Part shown: in pieces, positions 19,426-28,082 of the stretch | How positions within the stretch are numbered: position 1 is the stretch's first letter | Layout of the letters: each line of letters begins with the position of its first letter | Source: Pirellulales bacterium | GTDB lineage: Bacteria; Planctomycetota; Planctomycetia; Pirellulales; Pirellulaceae | Assembly: GCA_022451045.1 (NCBI GenBank) | Contig: JAKUOW010000007.1 | Location: 1-61,974 of the forward strand | Direction of reading: 5' to 3' | DNA: 61,974 nt | Translations under genes and position numbers: made by a program | Notes under the pieces: generated by a model | What the model saw: the letters and a program-made list of their open reading frames with translations, nothing else | Database searches by the model: none | What the model was told of the DNA's origin: nothing

Positions 19426-19731
19426 ATGATTCATTACTCCTGCGACCGTTGTAAAACCCCGATCGACTCTAAATCGGACATTCGGTATGTGGTAAATCTC
19501 GAAGTTCAAGCGGTAATGGAAACCGAAGAATTCGATGACCTCGACGATGATCGAGATCACCTTATGGAAATTGACGAACTGCTGGAACACCTTGGTGACG
19601 TAGACCCGGATCAACTCGGGGATGAATTCCAAAAACGCCGATACGATTTGTGCAGTTCGTGTTACCAGCAGTTCATGAAAAACCCTGTTGGTGGTGAAAA
19701 CCCGTCTCGGCTTGATTTCAGCCAGAACTAA
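19426..19731 (+). CDS. Small zinc-ribbon protein
   Basis: Unrecognised family. From the ATG at 19426 the protein is 101 residues. An N-terminal CDRC knuckle (YSCDRCKTPID) and a C-terminal CSSC (LCSSCYQQF) can form one zinc site around a strongly acidic middle (DDLDDDRDHLMEIDELLE). The in-frame start at 19315 would prepend 37 residues unlike the rest, and GACGCAGAG precedes 19426, so the shorter form is preferred. The role is unknown. Confidence 0.62.
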   Translation: MIHYSCDRCKTPIDSKSDIRYVVNLEVQAVMETEEFDDLDDDRDHLMEIDELLEHLGDVDPDQLGDEFQKRRYDLCSSCYQQFMKNPVGGENPSRLDFSQN

Positions 19732-19893
19732 ATCCAGCATTTAAGATGCACAACTGGAAGTGAGTACTTTCTTAGTGCGCTGACGGTATGTACTGAGGCT
19801 CAAAAGTAGCCGGTTTTCGATCTCTTGTAGCGGTGATAGAATCGATGGTTTAGCCACCCAAGTTAATTGCCAGTATATAAGAGCCACACGACT

Positions 19894-20952
19894 ATGAAGA
19901 TTGCCGTCATTCCAGGAGATGGAACAGGTCCTGAAGTTACCGACGAAGCCCTCAAGGTACTAGCTGCTGTAGCAGAGAAAAACTCCTTTGAGTTTACAAC
20001 GACTCATTTCGATTTTGGTGGTGAACGGTACCTGAAAACAGGCGAGATTCTACCCGACGGCGCCGTTGCAGACTTGCAAGAACACGACGCGATTTTTCTA
20101 GGAGCAATCGGGCACCCAGATGTCGCTCCTGGGATTCTCGAAAAAGGTCTTTTGCTAAACCTCCGTTTCGCAATGGACCAGTATATCAATCTGCGTCCCG
20201 TAACACTCTATCCAGGTGTGGAAACTCCACTTGCCGGTAAATCTCCGGAAGATATCGACTTCGTTGTCGTGCGGGAAAACACCGAGGATATGTATTGCGG
20301 AATTGGTGGGTTTCTAAAAAAAGGAACACCAGATGAAGTTGCATCGCAGACGGCCATCTACACACGCAAAGGATGTGAACGCGTCATTCGCTGGGCATTT
20401 GAATACACACGCAAACGAAATAATCCAAAAGGTAAACGTCTGACACTCGTCGCCAAAACCAATGTACTGACGTACGGTCACGATCTGGTATGGCGAACGT
20501 TTGAAGAAGTCGGGGCGGAGTATCCCGATGTCGAACTCGATTACAACCATGTCGATGCATGCTGCATGTGGATGGTTAAGAACCCAGAATTCTACGATGT
20601 GATCGTAACCACCAACATGTTTGGCGATATCATTACTGACCTTGGCGCAATGATCCAGGGTGGTATGGGTGTAGCTGCCGGTGGAAATATCAATCCTGAC
20701 GAAGGTGGCACAAGCATGTACGAACCAATGGGTGGAAGTGCACCAAAGTATACGGGTCAAAACGTAATCAACCCAATCGCTGCGATTGCGGCGATGTCGA
20801 TGCTGCTAGAGCATTCCGGACAGCCGGAAGCAGCAGATCAGGTTACTGCGGCGATCAAACAAGTCACCGGTACCAAGATGGAAAGCCAGGCAGCCGGACG
20901 CATGGGATACGGGACTACCGAAATCGGTGATCTTGTTTGCGAACACCTGTAA
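19894..20952 (+). CDS. leuB: 3-isopropylmalate dehydrogenase (isocitrate/isopropylmalate DH family)
   Basis: Oxidative decarboxylation in leucine synthesis, or a related beta-decarboxylating dehydrogenase. From the ATG at 19894 (352 aa) it begins [15 protein letters not shown]. The substrate region [18 protein letters not shown] and the motifs [34 protein letters not shown] and GSAPKYTG are all present. The overall layout resembles the actinobacterial LeuB type; the tartrate/isocitrate branches are close, so substrate is inferred. leuA in this window (31458-32975) makes leucine biosynthesis plausible, but the two are not linked in one operon. The TTG at 19867 is rejected as start. Confidence 0.75.
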   Translation: MKIAVIPGDGTGPEVTDEALKVLAAVAEKNSFEFTTTHFDFGGERYLKTGEILPDGAVADLQEHDAIFLGAIGHPDVAPGILEKGLLLNLRFAMDQYINLRPVTLYPGVETPLAGKSPEDIDFVVVRENTEDMYCGIGGFLKKGTPDEVASQTAIYTRKGCERVIRWAFEYTRKRNNPKGKRLTLVAKTNVLTYGHDLVWRTFEEVGAEYPDVELDYNHVDACCMWMVKNPEFYDVIVTTNMFGDIITDLGAMIQGGMGVAAGGNINPDEGGTSMYEPMGGSAPKYTGQNVINPIAAIAAMSMLLEHSGQPEAADQVTAAIKQVTGTKMESQAAGRMGYGTTEIGDLVCEHL

Positions 20953-20991
20953 ACGGCGCGGATAGGTAATTGTTGCTGGAGGTCATATCGC

Positions 20992-21567
20992 GTGCTTAAT
21001 CTACAAGTTGAGACTCCCGACCGCTGGTTAAACCAAGTCGATGAGGACTTGGATCAAGTACTACTCGACCATGCTCATTGTGAACTAAGTGCCGCACGTA
21101 CAGCACTAAACCTGATGGTTGCATATGTGCTGTACGAACCGCTTACTGTCGAGATGACAAGGATTATCAACGAAGAGCTGGATCATTTCCATCAAGTTCT
21201 CGAGCAGCTCAATCGACTTGATATCGACTTTAAGCGACAGCAGCCGGGCCACTATGGAAAACGACTAAACGCGCTTGTTCGTAGCGAAGAACCGATGCGG
21301 GGTGGCGACCGGCTATTAGTAGCAGCCTTAATCGAAGCGCGAAGCTGTGAACGGTTCTGCTTATTAAGAGATCATGTTAGAGACCCGGAGTTGGCCGATT
21401 TCTACGGTAGCTTATTTGAATCTGAAGCTGGTCATTATGCTACGTACGTTCAATTGGCAAAGGACTTTATGCCGTCGGACATAGTTGATCAGCGTCTTGA
21501 TGAACTCGCCAGCGAGGAAGCTCAGATTATCCTTGAAGGCTACTCACGTGCACGTATGCATAGTTAA
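20992..21567 (+). CDS. miaE: tRNA-(ms2io6A)-hydroxylase MiaE
   Basis: Di-iron enzyme that hydroxylates the isopentenyl side chain of ms2i6A37 in tRNA. It has 191 residues with the ferritin-like pattern LLDHAHCELSAA, NEELDHFHQVL, ALIEARSCERF and FESEAGHYATYV, giving the Glu/His metal ligands. The start is a GTG at 20992 supported by a perfect GGAGG at 20978-20982, with 9-nt spacing. It lies 39 bp after leuB on the same strand and ends at a strong terminator. Confidence 0.88.
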   Translation: MLNLQVETPDRWLNQVDEDLDQVLLDHAHCELSAARTALNLMVAYVLYEPLTVEMTRIINEELDHFHQVLEQLNRLDIDFKRQQPGHYGKRLNALVRSEEPMRGGDRLLVAALIEARSCERFCLLRDHVRDPELADFYGSLFESEAGHYATYVQLAKDFMPSDIVDQRLDELASEEAQIILEGYSRARMHS

Positions 21568-21616
21568 CTGCAATTCAGAATATGCAGTCTAAAAAAAACA
21601 GCTTCAAAAGCAGCGC

Positions 21617-21670
21617 AATACAAAAGGCTGCAAACCAAATTGGAACACAGCCTTTTGTATTTGTTTTTGT
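21617..21670 (+). terminator. Terminator between miaE and the ferredoxin gene
   Basis: A perfect 14-bp stem AATACAAAAGGCTG / CAGCCTTTTGTATT with a 17-nt loop is followed by TGTTTTTG. It serves the plus-strand miaE and, less clearly, the convergent ferredoxin gene. Confidence 0.85.
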
Positions 21671-21682
21671 GAAGCTTAGTGT

Positions 21683-21961
21683 TTAACTATCAGCGAGCGG
21701 TTCTTTCTGCTCGGTGATAACTTCGCACTGTGTTGACATTTCAGCGTTAAGCGCAATAAAGCCCTCTTCACCTTCTGGCACATTATCTTCGTGGAAAATA
21801 GCTTCTACTGGGCACTCGGGAACGCATGCTTCACAGTCAATGCATTCTTCCGGATGGATATAAACCATCTGCTCACCTTCGTAGAAGCACTCTACAGGGC
21901 AAACAACTACACAATCAGTGTATTTGCAAGCAAAACAATCTTTACAAACGACGTGTGTCAT
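21683..21961 (-). CDS. fdxA: Seven-iron ferredoxin (FdxA type)
   Basis: Small electron carrier with one [3Fe-4S] and one [4Fe-4S] cluster. The cysteine pattern CFACKYTDCVVVCPVECF (C9-C25) followed by CIDCEACVPECP (C40-C50) matches the Azotobacter ferredoxin I arrangement closely, including the FYEG and IHPEEC segments. It has 92 residues and no signal peptide. It is monocistronic and convergent with miaE. Confidence 0.92.
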   Translation of the reverse strand: MTHVVCKDCFACKYTDCVVVCPVECFYEGEQMVYIHPEECIDCEACVPECPVEAIFHEDNVPEGEEGFIALNAEMSTQCEVITEQKEPLADS

Positions 21962-22332
21962 CGAGAGTCACTCCCTATGGTGTTTATGTAAGTCCAATTT
22001 GGGATTTGGAGTTATAGAAACTATTTACTGCATAAATCGGCAAATTAGAACCAATCATTTAAGCATAAAATAGCTCTATTGCCGGTATTTAACCAAAATT
22101 CCTGCTCGGTCACTATGGTAACTCCCATACTTTTCTATCTTTTTTGAATCTTATGTTGATTCTGCCTGAATCTCTCAAGACAGACCCGATATTTACCTAC
22201 AACTCGGTCCACCAATTTAGGATCTGTCTTGCTTCAGAATTAGCCAATTCCTAGAATCTCACGTGATAAGTTGCTGTTTTTGAACAGCAATCCAATACAC
22301 AGCTGCAGACCTCAATGATGTAGAACATTCCC
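21962..22332. other. Divergent intergenic region with two inverted repeats
   Basis: No gene is seen in these 371 bp between fdxA and the sigma factor gene. A nested dyad has outer arms CAAGACAGA (22176-22184) and TCTGTCTTG (22223-22231), with an inner CCGA/TCGG. A second hairpin, TTGCTGTT-TTTG-AACAGCAA, is at 22271-22290. Both precede the sigma factor start; neither has a U-tract. Confidence 0.45.
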
Positions 22333-22950
22333 GTGGCACTTTCCGATTACGACCGCGAACTCATCCAGCGATGCCTTGCCCGAACGGCAGGAGCGTGGGA
22401 GGATTTTGCCGATCGATTCATTGGTTTAGTAACACATGTCGTTACACACAGCGCCGATGCACGCAACATCCGCCTGAAACGACACGACGTTGAGGATCAC
22501 GTTGCAGAAGTGTTTCTGCAGATTATCAAAAATGATTTTGCCGTATTACGACGATTTCAGGGACGCAGCAGCCTTGCTACCTACATTACGGTCATCGCTA
22601 GACGTGTCGTTGTAAGAGAATTCATCAGTAAGAAGCTCCCACAATCTTCGGAAGATTCAGACGCCGGAGATGGGGAGTCCGATTACGTCGTAGCATTTCG
22701 CATGTCACTTGATACAGGAAAGATTTCTATTCCTGACGACGAACAATCAGCTGAACAACAGCTGATCAATAAAGAGCAAATCGAATCGCTACTTGCAAAA
22801 CTGAGTGATCAGGAAGCAAGTGTCATGCGGCTGTTTCATATGGAAGGTAAATCATACGACGAGATCAGCTCGCTGACTGGTATACCATCTAACAGCATCG
22901 GCCCTACTCTCACACGAGCTCGTGCCAAACTCAGCAGCCAAGATTCATAA
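22333..22950 (+). CDS. ECF-type RNA polymerase sigma factor
   Basis: Sigma-70 family, extracytoplasmic-function group. Region 2 runs through HDVEDHVAEVFLQIIKND and GRSSLATYITVIARRVV. Region 4 is a helix-turn-helix in LSDQEASVMRLFHMEGKSYD and onward through IPSNSIGPTLTRARAKL. An acidic linker of about 50 residues joins them. It has 205 residues. The start is a GTG at 22333 without a strong RBS. No anti-sigma factor with a membrane helix lies next to it, so its control is unclear. The next genes run the same way after 142 bp. Confidence 0.88.
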   Translation: MALSDYDRELIQRCLARTAGAWEDFADRFIGLVTHVVTHSADARNIRLKRHDVEDHVAEVFLQIIKNDFAVLRRFQGRSSLATYITVIARRVVVREFISKKLPQSSEDSDAGDGESDYVVAFRMSLDTGKISIPDDEQSAEQQLINKEQIESLLAKLSDQEASVMRLFHMEGKSYDEISSLTGIPSNSIGPTLTRARAKLSSQDS

Positions 22951-23092
22951 GCCAGCGATCTGATTACAGACATAAATCAGACATGGCGAGAGCCAGATGA
23001 CTATTGCCTCTAAACCAAGTTTTCGGCTACTATTTCAACGCGTCACAGACCTGTTTAACTCTGTATTTACCCATAGATAGTTTGACTCCATC

Positions 23093-23581
23093 ATGCTTGA
23101 GTTTCAGTTTCAAAAATGCACGCGGCAATGCCATGAGAGTGGCCGGGAATTTAATTCAGGTGAAGAATTCTACAGTGTCCTGATTGCTGTGGGGGGAGAG
23201 GTTGTGCGCCGCGATTTTAGCTGCGAGCATTGGACCGAACCTCCTGAGGATGCCATCGGATGGTGGAAGTCCGAAATGCCTGAGCAAACAAGTAAAACGG
23301 CGAACTTGGCACCGAACGATGTCCTCATACAGTTCTTCACTCAACTGAGCGGGCAGCCCGAAAAAGCGGACCTGCGCTATATCCTTGGATTGCTGCTGGT
23401 AAGAAAGCGTCTTTTGCGACTCGAGGGCACTCAAGTCAATACAGATGGCAATGAAGAACTCGTCCTAACCGACCCTAAACAAGAAGCAGAGCACCTGGTC
23501 GTCGCCATTGACCCAACGACTCAACGTGCAGAAGCAATCCAGGGCGAACTCACGGATTTGCTGTATAAAGACGCGGCATAA
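23093..23581 (+). CDS. Conserved-looking hypothetical protein with Cys-rich N-terminus
   Basis: Not recognised beyond a pattern of paired cysteines and a GREFNSGEEFYSVL segment near the N-terminus (C9, C13, C44). A helical region GLLLVRKRLLRLEGT lies at about residues 104-118. It has 162 residues and no signal peptide. The next gene begins 4 bp after its stop, so the two form an operon, possibly with the upstream sigma factor. Confidence 0.6.
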   Translation: MLEFQFQKCTRQCHESGREFNSGEEFYSVLIAVGGEVVRRDFSCEHWTEPPEDAIGWWKSEMPEQTSKTANLAPNDVLIQFFTQLSGQPEKADLRYILGLLLVRKRLLRLEGTQVNTDGNEELVLTDPKQEAEHLVVAIDPTTQRAEAIQGELTDLLYKDAA

Positions 23582-23585
23582 ATAC

Positions 23586-24572
23586 GTGAAGCAACCAGTG
23601 ACCAGTTTACGATCCAGCCTTAGCCTCTCACTTGCTATCCTGTGGGTAGCCTGTGGAGCAAGCTGCCTGCCATCAGGATTGGTAAACACGCAGACAGGAT
23701 TACCACCGGTTTCACTTCCTGAGCAAGTAACGATGGAGTCTCTGATGTCCATTGTAAATGCAAGTCAGAAGGTACAAGCTTTTCAGGCAGATAATGCAAA
23801 GGTGTCCACTGCAGGATCACCGACTTTAAAAGCAAATCTGATCGCACAACGTCCACACAGATTTCGCCTTCGGGCCGGACTGTTTGACTTTACCGGTACA
23901 GAATTGGACTTGGGAAGCAATGACAATTTGCTCTGGATATGGTTAAAACAACAGCCGGATCCAGCTGTTTATTTCGTCAGACATGATCAATTTGAGTCGA
24001 CCGCAGCAAGAATATTTATTCCGGTAAACATCAAGTGGATGATCGAAGCCACCGGTCTCGTCTATCTGGATCCAACGCAACGGCATGAGGGTCCGTTCAA
24101 GGTTGGCCAGAACAAACTAGAAGTGCGTACTCAGTTACCCAACGGTCTAAAGAGAATCCTAATTTTTGATAATCGGTTTGGCTGGGTGCTTGAGCAACAC
24201 CTAAAAGCACCTAACGGCCAATTGGTAGCCTCGGTACTTGCATCCAAACACCGGTACTACCCCAGGGATGGCCTTTCCATGCCGCACCGAATCAAGGTTC
24301 GCTTACTACCGGGCAATGAAAATGAAACTCAATTTCAACTCGACATTCCACGATTCCAATTCAATAACCTGATGAGCAACAATCCGGAAATGTGGAAAAT
24401 GCCACAACCGCGTGGTTATAAGCTCATTGATCTGGCTAAGGTAAAGCCACAACAGACCAATTATCAATCACAGAGCACTTTGGGCCCCTCTGCGCGAACT
24501 GCAAACCTTCCTGGTTATTCACAGCGAAACTATGAGGCTCGATTTCGCGGTGACGCCTCGACCATACGTTAG
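23586..24572 (+). CDS. LolA-like outer-membrane lipoprotein candidate
   Basis: From a GTG at 23586 (328 aa) there is a signal peptide with cysteines at its end (WVACGASC), though the lipobox is not canonical. The mature part has alternating beta segments such as ANLIAQRPHRFRLRAGLFDF and GTELDLGSNDNLLWIW, which resemble the LolA/DUF4292 half-barrel that handles lipids or lipoproteins. The in-frame ATG at 23508 lies inside the previous gene and is rejected. It is coupled to 23093-23581. Confidence 0.6.
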   Translation: MKQPVTSLRSSLSLSLAILWVACGASCLPSGLVNTQTGLPPVSLPEQVTMESLMSIVNASQKVQAFQADNAKVSTAGSPTLKANLIAQRPHRFRLRAGLFDFTGTELDLGSNDNLLWIWLKQQPDPAVYFVRHDQFESTAARIFIPVNIKWMIEATGLVYLDPTQRHEGPFKVGQNKLEVRTQLPNGLKRILIFDNRFGWVLEQHLKAPNGQLVASVLASKHRYYPRDGLSMPHRIKVRLLPGNENETQFQLDIPRFQFNNLMSNNPEMWKMPQPRGYKLIDLAKVKPQQTNYQSQSTLGPSARTANLPGYSQRNYEARFRGDASTIR

Positions 24573-24675
24573 AGCACGTTAGTGACGTATGGTATCTTAA
24601 AGGCAATCATACTAATCCCATCTCATGAAATATTGAGGACGGGTTTATCCGTTGTTCTTACTCACGGGATCAAAC

Positions 24676-25920
24676 ATGCGTCTTTTAACGCTTTCAGCTG
24701 TCTTTGCTTTATTCTTCTGTGGATCTCTAAATGCGCAAAACTGGAGTCAATGGCGCGGGCCACTAGGCACCGGTCATGCACCGCATAAAGATGTTCTTGA
24801 AAACTGGTCTGTTGATTCCAATTTGGCATGGAAAGTGAAACTGCCAGCCCCTGGAAATTCGACGCCTGTCACATGGGACAAAAAGGTCTTTGTCTCGATG
24901 GCTTCCGCAGACGGCAAACAGCGTGGCACGTATTGTTATTCGCTGGATGACGGCGAATTACTCTGGAATCACTCTGTAACGCGTGAAGCTGAAGACAAGA
25001 CCCATATGACAAATCCGTTTTGTGCTTCAAGTCCGACAACCGATGGAAGTCTCGTGTACAGTTGGTACGGCTCAGCAGGCTTGGTTGCATACACGCTTGA
25101 TGGAAAAATTGCCTGGCAAAAAGATCTCGGAGTTTTCCAACACATCTGGGGCACAGCATCCAGTCCAGTAGTCTTTGAAGATTTACTGATTCTCAATTGT
25201 GGTCCGGGATTGAATGCGTACTGGATCGCACTGGATAAGAAAACTGGTGACGAGGTTTGGAAACGTGAAGTGCCGGATGCTAAGAGTGAATCCGTTGAAG
25301 AATTCAGAGGAAGCTGGAGTACACCGATTATTTCCGGTGCCGGACAGGATGCAATTATGTTCATCAGCATGCCGATGAGGCTTTACGCCGTTAACCCGCG
25401 TACTGGCGATATAAAGTGGACTTGTGGCGGTCTGCAGAAACTCGTGTACACGTCACCGCTTATCACGAGCGACATCGCCGTAACGATGGGTGGTTATAGT
25501 GGCCCAGCATTTGCTGTAAAACGCGGTGGCTCCGGAGATGTTACAGAAGAACGCCGGTTGTGGCACCACACCGAACGAAAGCAAATCCCGCAACGAGTTG
25601 GCTCCGGTGTTATTGTTGGTGAACACATCTACATTCTTAATGAACCAGGCATTGCATGGTGTATCGAATTAAAAACTGGAAAGACGACCTGGCAACAACG
25701 GCTCGGCGATACTCGTACATGGAGCTCGATGAGTTATCTCGACGGCAAGCTATACGTGGTCAATATGAAGGGCACTTCGTTCGTGCTGAAGCCGAATCCT
25801 GAGCAATGTGAGATCATTGCTGAAAACGAGGTAGCTGATTTGACACGATCGTCTCTGGTTTTCGCAAACGACAGCATTATCCAACGCGGCTATGAATACC
25901 TTTATTGCTTCAGGAAATAA
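24676..25920 (+). CDS. Secreted PQQ-type beta-propeller protein
   Basis: Paralogue of the 7157-8623 protein. The ATG at 24676 begins a signal peptide (MRLLTLSAVFALFF..., cleaved near NAQ). The WSQWRGPLGTG opening and propeller blades follow, with signatures such as GELLWNHS, GKIAWQKD, GDEVWKRE, GDIKWTCG and GKTTWQQR. It has 414 residues. No PQQ-dependent active site can be recognised. The upstream ATG at 24652 would add 8 residues and spoil the signal peptide. A terminator follows. Confidence 0.82.
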   Translation: MRLLTLSAVFALFFCGSLNAQNWSQWRGPLGTGHAPHKDVLENWSVDSNLAWKVKLPAPGNSTPVTWDKKVFVSMASADGKQRGTYCYSLDDGELLWNHSVTREAEDKTHMTNPFCASSPTTDGSLVYSWYGSAGLVAYTLDGKIAWQKDLGVFQHIWGTASSPVVFEDLLILNCGPGLNAYWIALDKKTGDEVWKREVPDAKSESVEEFRGSWSTPIISGAGQDAIMFISMPMRLYAVNPRTGDIKWTCGGLQKLVYTSPLITSDIAVTMGGYSGPAFAVKRGGSGDVTEERRLWHHTERKQIPQRVGSGVIVGEHIYILNEPGIAWCIELKTGKTTWQQRLGDTRTWSSMSYLDGKLYVVNMKGTSFVLKPNPEQCEIIAENEVADLTRSSLVFANDSIIQRGYEYLYCFRK

Positions 25921-25924
25921 AAAA

Positions 25925-25957
25925 GGCCGTGAGTTTTAACGCTCACGGCCCTTTTTT
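25925..25957. terminator. Bidirectional terminator
   Basis: GGCCGTGAG (25925-25933) pairs with CTCACGGCC (25942-25950), flanked by A-rich and T-rich tracts. It serves the PQQ gene on plus and the cytochrome gene on minus. Confidence 0.88.
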
Positions 25958-25980
25958 GTTTTGCTTATCGCAAACTTCGT

Positions 25981-26373
25981 TTACTGCTTTTCCGGTGGAT
26001 ACACTTTGTGAGGTGTATGGCACGTTTTGCAGTTAATAGCTTCGCCAAATGCTTCGATGGCGCCATCTTTACCGGCTACTACGGCTTTGGAGGCAACAAC
26101 CAGCTTCTTGGTTAGTTTCTTCCAGCTGCTCTTAGAGCCCTTTGGTGGTGTCCCTTTTGGCAGAGCCTTGGCGAAGTCGAGCATTTGTGCCTTTTCTTCG
26201 TCAGTTGCTGAACCATCAAGGATTTTCTTATGAAATCCATCTTTGAGGGCGTGCATGACGTCTTCAATAGATGTGCCCTTCTTGGAGTCACCATGGTGAT
26301 CCGCCCGGATACCTGTGGTGACCATGGTTGCCATTGCCATCAAGGCAACGCCGAGTGTGATTTTACGAAGCAT
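25981..26373 (-). CDS. Small periplasmic c-type cytochrome
   Basis: 130-residue exported protein with a signal peptide (about residues 1-24) and a single heme-binding motif CKTCH at residues 115-119 near the C-terminus, as in cytochrome c'/class II proteins. The middle is helical and Lys/Ala-rich. It probably carries electrons in the periplasm; the partner is unknown. The RBS GGAGAC precedes the ATG. Confidence 0.8.
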   Translation of the reverse strand: MLRKITLGVALMAMATMVTTGIRADHHGDSKKGTSIEDVMHALKDGFHKKILDGSATDEEKAQMLDFAKALPKGTPPKGSKSSWKKLTKKLVVASKAVVAGKDGAIEAFGEAINCKTCHTPHKVYPPEKQ

Positions 26374-26633
26374 AAGTTGTCTCCGTCTAAGTTGAGTGAT
26401 AACGATGTGAGTGTTTTGCCGATTAGTGGCAGATGCCTGCTATTATAGCGTTAATCGACCGCTGATTCTCCAGACTGGAGAAAACTTCGTGATGATAGCA
26501 TACTGACCGCCGTTAGGCCGGATCCAAAGTAGCGTGGTCCGAAGTCGCGAAAGCGACGTAGGGCGTCGAAGCAGATTCGTGCGATTTCACATAACATAAG
26601 CCAGTTGCATCGTATGTTGGTTAAAATGTCGTC
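26374..26633. other. Divergent intergenic region with GNRA hairpin
   Basis: No gene is seen. GTCGC-GAAA-GCGAC at 26544-26557 is a perfect 5-bp stem with a GNRA-type tetraloop, surrounded by GC-rich sequence unlike the AT-rich flanks. A reverse frame overlapping the next gene is a shadow. Confidence 0.4.
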
Positions 26634-27674
26634 ATGGCTTTCTCTCTGCACAAAATTGATATCCGACGGATTTTCCTGCTGTGGCTCAGCTGCCTCTTTA
26701 TAAATAACGTGGCGATCAGTTCTGATCTGTGCGCTCAAGATGACACACTTGGTTCAAAAACGAAACAGTTGCTCAATGAGATTCGCAATGAAGTCGACCA
26801 GCTTAGCGAACGCAGTCCAAATGTAGATCGAGCCTATATCGCATCGATCTCAATCATGAATCATGTTCAACGCATCGTGAGTCCGCTTCAATATTCGGTA
26901 CTTAAAACAAGCGGTGAAGACACACCGAAAACCGTGGAAGAGTGTTTGGAAGCGAAGGCTGGGATTTGTGGCAATCAAGTTGCTTGTTTTCTGGAATTGG
27001 CTAAACACCTAAAGCTCAGAGCCAGACCAGTAGAGTTTTATTTACACGGCAAGAAACCGAAAGAAAACACATCGCACATTTGCGCCGAAGTTTACTATGA
27101 CCAAGCCTGGCGGTTCTTTGACGTTACCTGGGGAACGTATTTCATGATGGATGGCAAGGCCGCATCAATTGATGCGGTTCGAGAATCACCGACAGCCGCC
27201 AGGCGGGCAGCTGTTACGAATGAAACAGACCAGTGGTTTTTGCACTGGCGTCGATCAGGACTGGATCCACTAACATATGTGGATCATAAGTTTGTAGACA
27301 TACTTCGTGGACGCAATGGCGTCATTCGTTTGCGTGGAAATGAGTTTGTGTACCTTCCGACTCATCAACCTACATTCATCGGCTTAAACTCTCTATCTTC
27401 GGACTACGGCCCTGTTCGCATTGAGTTATTAGATGTGCATGCAGAAGTCAGCAGAATCATAATTCAGGTATCCGGTTACGCGGGAACTGGCGAATTGGTC
27501 ATTGCGCAACGTGGGAATAAGTTGGCGCACCCAATTACTGAATTAAAAATAGGCGAAAACGAGTTCGTCCTTCCCTACAAGGTCGCCGCAGGTGAACTTG
27601 AGGTGAAAATGAAAGCGACAAATCCAGCTAAGATTGGTTACGTGGTATATAGCCGGATTCACGTTAGTCGCTAA
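26634..27674 (+). CDS. Secreted transglutaminase-like protein
   Basis: Transglutaminase/protease-like fold with the catalytic triad Cys112 (AGICGNQVACFL), His148 (SHICAEVYY) and Asp163 (RFFDVTWG). A signal-anchor region is at about residues 12-34. The C-terminal 100 residues look like a beta-sandwich. It has 346 aa. Members of this superfamily are usually peptidases or amidases; the substrate is unknown. It is a single gene with a GC-rich repeat-like region behind it. Confidence 0.78.
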   Translation: MAFSLHKIDIRRIFLLWLSCLFINNVAISSDLCAQDDTLGSKTKQLLNEIRNEVDQLSERSPNVDRAYIASISIMNHVQRIVSPLQYSVLKTSGEDTPKTVEECLEAKAGICGNQVACFLELAKHLKLRARPVEFYLHGKKPKENTSHICAEVYYDQAWRFFDVTWGTYFMMDGKAASIDAVRESPTAARRAAVTNETDQWFLHWRRSGLDPLTYVDHKFVDILRGRNGVIRLRGNEFVYLPTHQPTFIGLNSLSSDYGPVRIELLDVHAEVSRIIIQVSGYAGTGELVIAQRGNKLAHPITELKIGENEFVLPYKVAAGELEVKMKATNPAKIGYVVYSRIHVSR

Positions 27675-27685
27675 CTTGACTTGGC

Positions 27686-27729
27686 TGTGAGAAATACATA
27701 GCGAGGTACCCGCATCGTCTGCTAACGCC
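27686..27729. repeat. Degenerate fragment resembling the tRNA-Leu 3' half
   Basis: The stretch resembles 27866-27913, which covers the 3' flank, acceptor, T arm and variable loop of the nearby tRNA-Leu gene. Matching blocks in order are TGTGAGA, AAATA, CGAGG, ACCCGCA, CGTC and CTAACG. About 10 nt of the T arm are missing. The two copies are about 180 bp apart in direct orientation. The stretch 27675-27876 holds no gene. Confidence 0.4.
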
Positions 27730-27876
27730 TCGTCTGACGGGAATTGGAATTAGAAGAGGATAGTGGCGACAAGCCCTGCGGGGTCATATTATCCTAGCGA
27801 CGGCGGGCGACGAGAGAGTAAGTAAAAAGATACCGTGGACCCGTAGGTTCGCTATATGCATAGCATGTGAGAGAAA

Positions 27877-27960
27877 TAGCCGAGGCGGGACTCGAACCCG
27901 CACGTCCTAACGGACACGGGATTTTAAGTCCCGAGCGTCTGCCAATTCCGCCACTCGGCC
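27877..27960 (-). tRNA. tRNA-Leu (anticodon TAA)
   Basis: An 84-nt class II tRNA. The acceptor is GGCCGAG with CTCGGCT (G-U at the first pair), then TG, the D arm GCGGAATTGGCAGACGC, the anticodon stem CGGGA/TCCCG with loop CTTAAAA (anticodon TAA), a long variable arm and the T arm GCGGG-TTCGAGT-CCCGC. The discriminator is A. CCA is not encoded. Confidence 0.95.
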
Positions 27961-28082
27961 ATACGAGTGTTCTGATATCAGTAGCAGTGCCAGGCACCGC
28001 AAATCAGAATCTGCGTGTCAGATATTTTACCAACAGTTCCCAAAATGTCCCTAGGGGGTCGAATAACTGTTTCTGAATTGAC

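Noticed and set aside
26451-26738. 95-codon minus-strand frame over the start of the transglutaminase-like gene
   Set aside because: It overlaps a gene with a clear signal anchor and catalytic triad and has no recognisable domain.
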